Source of the DNA: Geofilum rhodophaeum
GTDB lineage: Bacteria > Bacteroidota > Bacteroidia > Bacteroidales > Marinilabiliaceae
NCBI RefSeq assembly: GCF_002210225.1
Contig: NZ_MWUJ01000008.1
Coordinates: forward strand, 1 to 64,000
Length of the DNA stretch: 64,000 bases
Direction: 5' to 3'
The notes beneath the pieces are model-generated. The model had not been told where the DNA came from and did no database searches. It saw only the letters and a list, made by a program, of their open reading frames with translations. Below are positions 60,419 through 64,000 of the stretch, in pieces (the stretch's first letter is position 1; each line of letters begins with the position of its first letter). The position numbers and the translations under genes are program-made.

Positions 60419-61894
60419 TTAGTACGAACGGGCAAAGAGTACCCTCCGATCAGAGGGTTTACCGGTCACCATACATTGGCCTTCCTCTTCAGGTGCATCC
60501 ATGGGAATGCAGCGAATGGTCGCCTTGGTTTCGTTTTTAATGCGCTCCTCGGTTTCGGGTGTGCCATCCCAGTGACAAAGGAAAAAGCCCCCCTTCTCAT
60601 CGAGCAAACGCTTGAACTCCTCGTAATCGTCCACCTTAGTCGTATGGGCAGTTCTAAAGTCGAGTGCCTTCTTATAGATGTTTTCCTGAATATCGTTGAG
60701 CAGTTGTTGTACCTTGGTCTCAATACCTTCCAAAGGCATAATTTCCTTGGTGAGCGTATCGCGACGTGCCACCTCCATGGTGCCGTTTTCGAGGTCACGG
60801 GGACCAACAGCCAATCGCACAGGAACCCCCTTCAATTCGTATTCGGCAAATTTCCAACCCGGCTTGCGCTTGTCGTCGTTGTCGTACTTCACCGAAATAC
60901 CCAACGATTTAAGACGCACCACCAGTCCGTCCACCACCTCATTGATACGCTCGAGTTCCTCTGCCTTCTTGTAAATAGGAACTATCACCACCTGAATAGG
61001 GGCCAATTTGGGCGGAAGCACCAAACCGTTGTCGTCAGAATGCGACATCACCAACGCGCCCATGAGTCGCGTAGACACGCCCCACGAGGTCGCCCAAACG
61101 TGATCGAGCTTCCCATCCTGATTTGCAAAGGTCACATCAAAAGCCTTGGCAAAGTTCTGACCCAAAAAGTGAGAGGTGCCCGACTGCAAGGCTTTTCCGT
61201 CTTGCATCAACGCTTCAATGGTAAGGGTTTCAAGTGCCCCGGCAAAACGCTCATTGGCGGTCTTGTAGCCTTGCACCACCGGCATAGCCATCCATTCCTC
61301 GGCAAACTTGGCATAAACCTTCAGCATGGTTTCAGTCTCCTCAATAGCTTCCTGGCGGGTGGCGTGAGCCGTATGACCCTCCTGCCACAGAAATTCAGCA
61401 GTACGCAAAAACAAACGGGTACGCATTTCCCAGCGCACCACATTGGCCCACTGATTCACCAAAATAGGGAGATCGCGGTACGATTGTATCCAATTTTTAT
61501 AAGTGTTCCAGATAATGGTTTCCGAGGTAGGGCGCACAATATACTCTTCCTCCAGCTTGGCATCGGGGTCAACAATGACCCCTTTCCCATCGGGGTCGTT
61601 CTTCAAACGATAATGGGTTACCACCGCACACTCCTTGGCAAAACCATCCACGTGGGCAGCCTCCTTGCTGAAAAAAGACTTGGGAATGAAGAGCGGGAAG
61701 TATGCGTTCTGGTGCCCGGTTTCTTTAAACATATCGTCCAGCACCCTTTGCATTTTTTCCCAAATGGCATAACCGTAGGGCTTTATAACCATACAGCCCC
61801 TAACGGCCGAATTCTCAGCCAAATCAGCTTTCAATACCAAATCGTTATACCATTGGGCATAACTTTCTTCGCGACTTGTTAATACTTTTGCCAT
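60419..61894 (-). CDS. proS: prolyl-tRNA synthetase, archaeal/eukaryotic-type (ProS type 3)
   Basis: The 491-residue class II synthetase charges tRNA-Pro. Motif 1 to 3 regions are [49 protein letters not shown] and [28 protein letters not shown]. The anticodon-binding domain follows ([12 protein letters not shown]), and the C-terminal ProRS-C extension with ARSY ends the protein. The editing insert of bacterial type 1 enzymes is absent, matching the archaeal-like form widespread in Bacteroidota. ATG 61894; a -7 box lies at 61945-61952. Confidence 0.95.
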   Translation of the reverse strand: MAKVLTSREESYAQWYNDLVLKADLAENSAVRGCMVIKPYGYAIWEKMQRVLDDMFKETGHQNAYFPLFIPKSFFSKEAAHVDGFAKECAVVTHYRLKNDPDGKGVIVDPDAKLEEEYIVRPTSETIIWNTYKNWIQSYRDLPILVNQWANVVRWEMRTRLFLRTAEFLWQEGHTAHATRQEAIEETETMLKVYAKFAEEWMAMPVVQGYKTANERFAGALETLTIEALMQDGKALQSGTSHFLGQNFAKAFDVTFANQDGKLDHVWATSWGVSTRLMGALVMSHSDDNGLVLPPKLAPIQVVIVPIYKKAEELERINEVVDGLVVRLKSLGISVKYDNDDKRKPGWKFAEYELKGVPVRLAVGPRDLENGTMEVARRDTLTKEIMPLEGIETKVQQLLNDIQENIYKKALDFRTAHTTKVDDYEEFKRLLDEKGGFFLCHWDGTPETEERIKNETKATIRCIPMDAPEEEGQCMVTGKPSDRRVLFARSY

Positions 61895-61944
61895 AGATTA
61901 ATTCAAAATTGATAGCGCCCGAAAGCATTCTGTTTCAAGTGCCA

Positions 61945-61952
61945 CAAAAGTA
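61945..61952 (-). promoter_or_regulatory. -7 box of proS
   Basis: TACTTTTG on the minus strand (61952-61945) matches TAnnTTTG, 50 bases before the proS ATG. The -33 region is weak. Confidence 0.5.
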
Positions 61953-62161
61953 AGAATAATCGCCCGAATAATTGAATGCGCCTGCACTTTGTTTTATGCC
62001 GCAACCTTGGCCCCTTTGGTCCGTAAACCTTACATTTGAACACAGCTGTTTACAGTTTTTAATGATTATTCAACTTTTTTACACCAAACAAATCACAATA
62101 CCGGGTTTTGGTATAAATTTTGCTACACATTAGGTGTACAAACCAATGAGGAGGAGAAATT

Positions 62162-63763
62162 ATGAGAGCTTTAGTATTAACATCGGCAATGGTACTGGTT
62201 TTACTGGCCGGCGGATGCAGCACAAGCCGCATTGCAGGCCCCGGCGTTTATTACGACGACGTATACTATGTACCCGGTGTCACCCGTGAAAACATGGACG
62301 ATGCCTTTTCGCCTGTTCCTCAGTTAACACGCGAAGAAGAGAAGAACCAGCAAAGAGAACTGGCTGCCATGCAACGAGAGTACGAGCGCAGCGAACGTGG
62401 AAACGCTCAGCAAGACAGGCGTGATTTCTCAGGCATCCAGGAGGAGTACGCCGGTATTTTAAACGATGAAAGCATTGAAAGCACCGATACGCTTTTGTAC
62501 TATAACGACGAGACCGGCTACTGGGTAGACGGCTTCCAGGGTTCCTCCATGGACCGCGACTACGCCGAAAGGTTGGTTCGCTTCCATAGTCCTGCAGTAC
62601 GTATCCCCTATTATTCTCCCTTTTACAGCGAGGTCGTGTATTACAACCATTACGATTGGAATGTATATGTTGACGGGGGCTATGCCTACGCCTTCCCGAC
62701 CTGGACCAATCGTTGGTACGATTACTACTACTACAACAGCTGGCACCGGCCCTACAACTACTATTACGGCTGGAACTATGGCTGGAATTATCCCTACAGT
62801 AACTGGGGCTTTGGCTTCGGCTGGAATTATTACAGTCCTTACTATGCCTATAGCCATTGGGGGCATCCCTATTACCATGGCTATCATCACAGTCCCTATT
62901 ATCACAGCCCTTACTACAGCAATAATTACTCAAATACACAGAAACAATACGGACCGCGAACCGGTTTGAGTTCAAATGCCCGGGAAAGAACCAATGGCAC
63001 TTCCGGTTTACAAGGAGTCGGATCGGTACCCAGAGCCCAAGGCTCAACCACAAGAAGCAGCGCCCCCAGCACCATCGCCAATGGCTCTGTTCCCCGGTCT
63101 CAAAGCGACGCTCCCCGGAGTACGCGGACTACGGATGCTTCTGCCCGTTCAACAACGGCGGCTACGGCACAAAGCAACACATCAAGGGGAAACTCAGGGG
63201 TTAACACCACCACCCGGAGGAGTTATACGCCCTCTTATTCACAAACGGAAGGCAACACGCGTCCGGTCTATAACAGATCAAGCTATACCCGTGTAAGCAA
63301 CAGTCCTCGTCCGGCCCAAACCACCGGCACAGTCCAATCACGAAGCACCGGCAGCTCCAGTCCTTCAGTCACACGACCAGCAGGAACCACAACCAGTCCT
63401 GCTTCCAGGAGGACTGCTCCGTCAGGAACTGTTCGAACAGCTCCACAACGCAGCGCTTCGCAACCAGCTGCCACGCGCCCCAGCGCTCCTACCAATTATC
63501 AACGAGGCAGCAGTACAGCGCCAAGCAGGTCAAGGAGTACTTATTCGGCTCCTGCCAGAAGTTCTGCTCCCAGTAGAAGCTACTCGGCACCCAGCAGAAG
63601 TTCAAGCTCAAGTCCCAGCAGCAGCTACTCGGCACCCAGCAGAAGTTCATCTTCCGGCAGCAGCTACACCCCTTCACGCAGCTCCTCGAGCTCTTCTGGA
63701 AGCTCCAGAAGCTCCTCCGGGTCAAGTTCAGGATCTTCTTCCCGAAGTGGTGGACGCAGATAA
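62162..63763 (+). CDS. Tyr-rich and Ser/Arg-rich low-complexity lipoprotein
   Basis: I do not recognise a named family. The 533-residue product has a lipobox (LLAGGC, Cys19). A charged region follows (about residues 45-110; EEEKNQQRELAAMQREYERSERGN). A Tyr/Trp/His/Gly-rich stretch (about 150-260; YYYYNSWHRPYNYYYGWNYGWNYPYSNWG) comes next. The last 270 residues are Ser/Thr/Arg/Pro-rich and probably disordered (repeats of YSAPSRSSSS). AGGAGG 6 bases before ATG 62162 is an unusually strong ribosome site for this phylum. A sticky surface, matrix or cell-wall role is possible but not shown. It is upstream of an OmpP1/FadL-type gene by 42 bases. Confidence 0.8.
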   Translation: MRALVLTSAMVLVLLAGGCSTSRIAGPGVYYDDVYYVPGVTRENMDDAFSPVPQLTREEEKNQQRELAAMQREYERSERGNAQQDRRDFSGIQEEYAGILNDESIESTDTLLYYNDETGYWVDGFQGSSMDRDYAERLVRFHSPAVRIPYYSPFYSEVVYYNHYDWNVYVDGGYAYAFPTWTNRWYDYYYYNSWHRPYNYYYGWNYGWNYPYSNWGFGFGWNYYSPYYAYSHWGHPYYHGYHHSPYYHSPYYSNNYSNTQKQYGPRTGLSSNARERTNGTSGLQGVGSVPRAQGSTTRSSAPSTIANGSVPRSQSDAPRSTRTTDASARSTTAATAQSNTSRGNSGVNTTTRRSYTPSYSQTEGNTRPVYNRSSYTRVSNSPRPAQTTGTVQSRSTGSSSPSVTRPAGTTTSPASRRTAPSGTVRTAPQRSASQPAATRPSAPTNYQRGSSTAPSRSRSTYSAPARSSAPSRSYSAPSRSSSSSPSSSYSAPSRSSSSGSSYTPSRSSSSSSGSSRSSSGSSSGSSSRSGGRR

Positions 63764-63805
63764 CAATGATGAAGAACCTGTTTATTCAAACTAAAGTCTA
63801 AAACG

Positions 63806-64000
63806 ATGAAACGAATATTCTCGATACTGACCCTCTTCGTCTTGGCCTTGGGCATTACGATGTATGGACAAACTACGGATGATGCACTTCGCCTCTCGCT
63901 GGCTCGTCCGGCAGGCACAGCACGAAGCATGTCTCTGGGTAACGCTATGGGCGCACTGGGAGGTGATTTCACCAGTCTCAGCATCAATCCGGCAGGCATC
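63806..64000 (+). CDS. OmpP1/FadL/TodX family outer membrane porin (partial, runs off the window)
   Basis: Only the first 65 codons are present. The signal peptide MKRIFSILTLFVLALGITMYGQ is followed by DDALRLSLARPAGTARSMSLGNAMGALGGDFTSLSINPAGI, the usual opening of Bacteroidota OmpP1/FadL-type transporters, where the SINPAG motif follows the N-terminal plug segment. These porins pass long-chain fatty acids or other hydrophobic compounds. It lies 42 bases after the Tyr/Ser-rich lipoprotein and is likely co-transcribed with it. Confidence 0.85.
   Translation, partial: MKRIFSILTLFVLALGITMYGQTTDDALRLSLARPAGTARSMSLGNAMGALGGDFTSLSINPAGI

Overview
This 64 kb window comes from a member of the Bacteroidota, probably a marine or sedimentary lineage close to Bacteroidales/Marinilabiliales; the rank below phylum is a guess. 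The evidence is direct. Several intergenic regions carry the Bacteroidota promoter pattern (TTTG or TTG, 18-19 bases, TAnnTTTG). There are type IX secretion (T9SS) cargo proteins and PorP/SprF partners, an archaeal-type prolyl-tRNA synthetase, a fused DAHP synthase/chorismate mutase, and several SusD-less lipoprotein glycosidases. Nothing looks like a plasmid, phage or integrated island. It is a core chromosomal segment with interspersed palindromic repeats.

Layout. 1-8 kb: ddh (lysine/meso-DAP), an orphan propeller-type sensor kinase, a MATE exporter, hemH and a tiny secreted WM-repeat protein. 8-18.5 kb: tRNA-Gly(CCC), a DEAD-box helicase, two glycoside hydrolase lipoproteins (GH43, GH5), speA, a PagL-like lipid A deacylase with a GIN-domain lipoprotein, and thrA. 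18.8-27.2 kb: two adhesin/PorP pairs (a 1737-residue T9SS cargo, PorP, a 314-residue cargo, PorP). 27.2-34.6 kb: a divergent uracil-DNA glycosylase, a 5'-nucleotidase split into two genes, an Lrp/AsnC regulator and a 1469-residue beta-helix T9SS cargo. 34.8-37.5 kb: pabB-tilS. 37.8-42.3 kb: the aromatic amino acid operon pheA - aminotransferase - DAHP synthase/chorismate mutase - tyrA. 42.5-46.2 kb: an Mla lipid-transport operon. 46-64 kb: ABC-F protein, aldo/keto reductase, M64 peptidase, MscS-type channel, AhpC, PepT, a hypothetical protein, a LamG-GH43 lipoprotein, a DPP IV-like peptidase, proS, a Tyr/Ser-rich lipoprotein and the start of an OmpP1/FadL-type porin.

The most striking signal is not an annotated gene. 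Upstream of pheA on the minus strand lies a complete transcription attenuator. It has a promoter at 42237-42267, a 33-codon leader peptide (42115-42216) with 13 consecutive aromatic codons, an antiterminator whose 3' arm is one half of the terminator, and a strong intrinsic terminator (42059-42096). It would let charged tRNA-Phe/Tyr/Trp levels control the whole aromatic operon.

The second signal is a mosaic family of short palindromes (called here modules A-E) in fixed order at four intergenic loci, including 78-bp and perfectly identical 125-bp tandem arrays. Paired changes in both arms, with a G-U intermediate, suggest the hairpins are conserved as structures. One copy appears to have been inserted between the ddh promoter and the ddh start codon, flanked by a 7-bp direct repeat.
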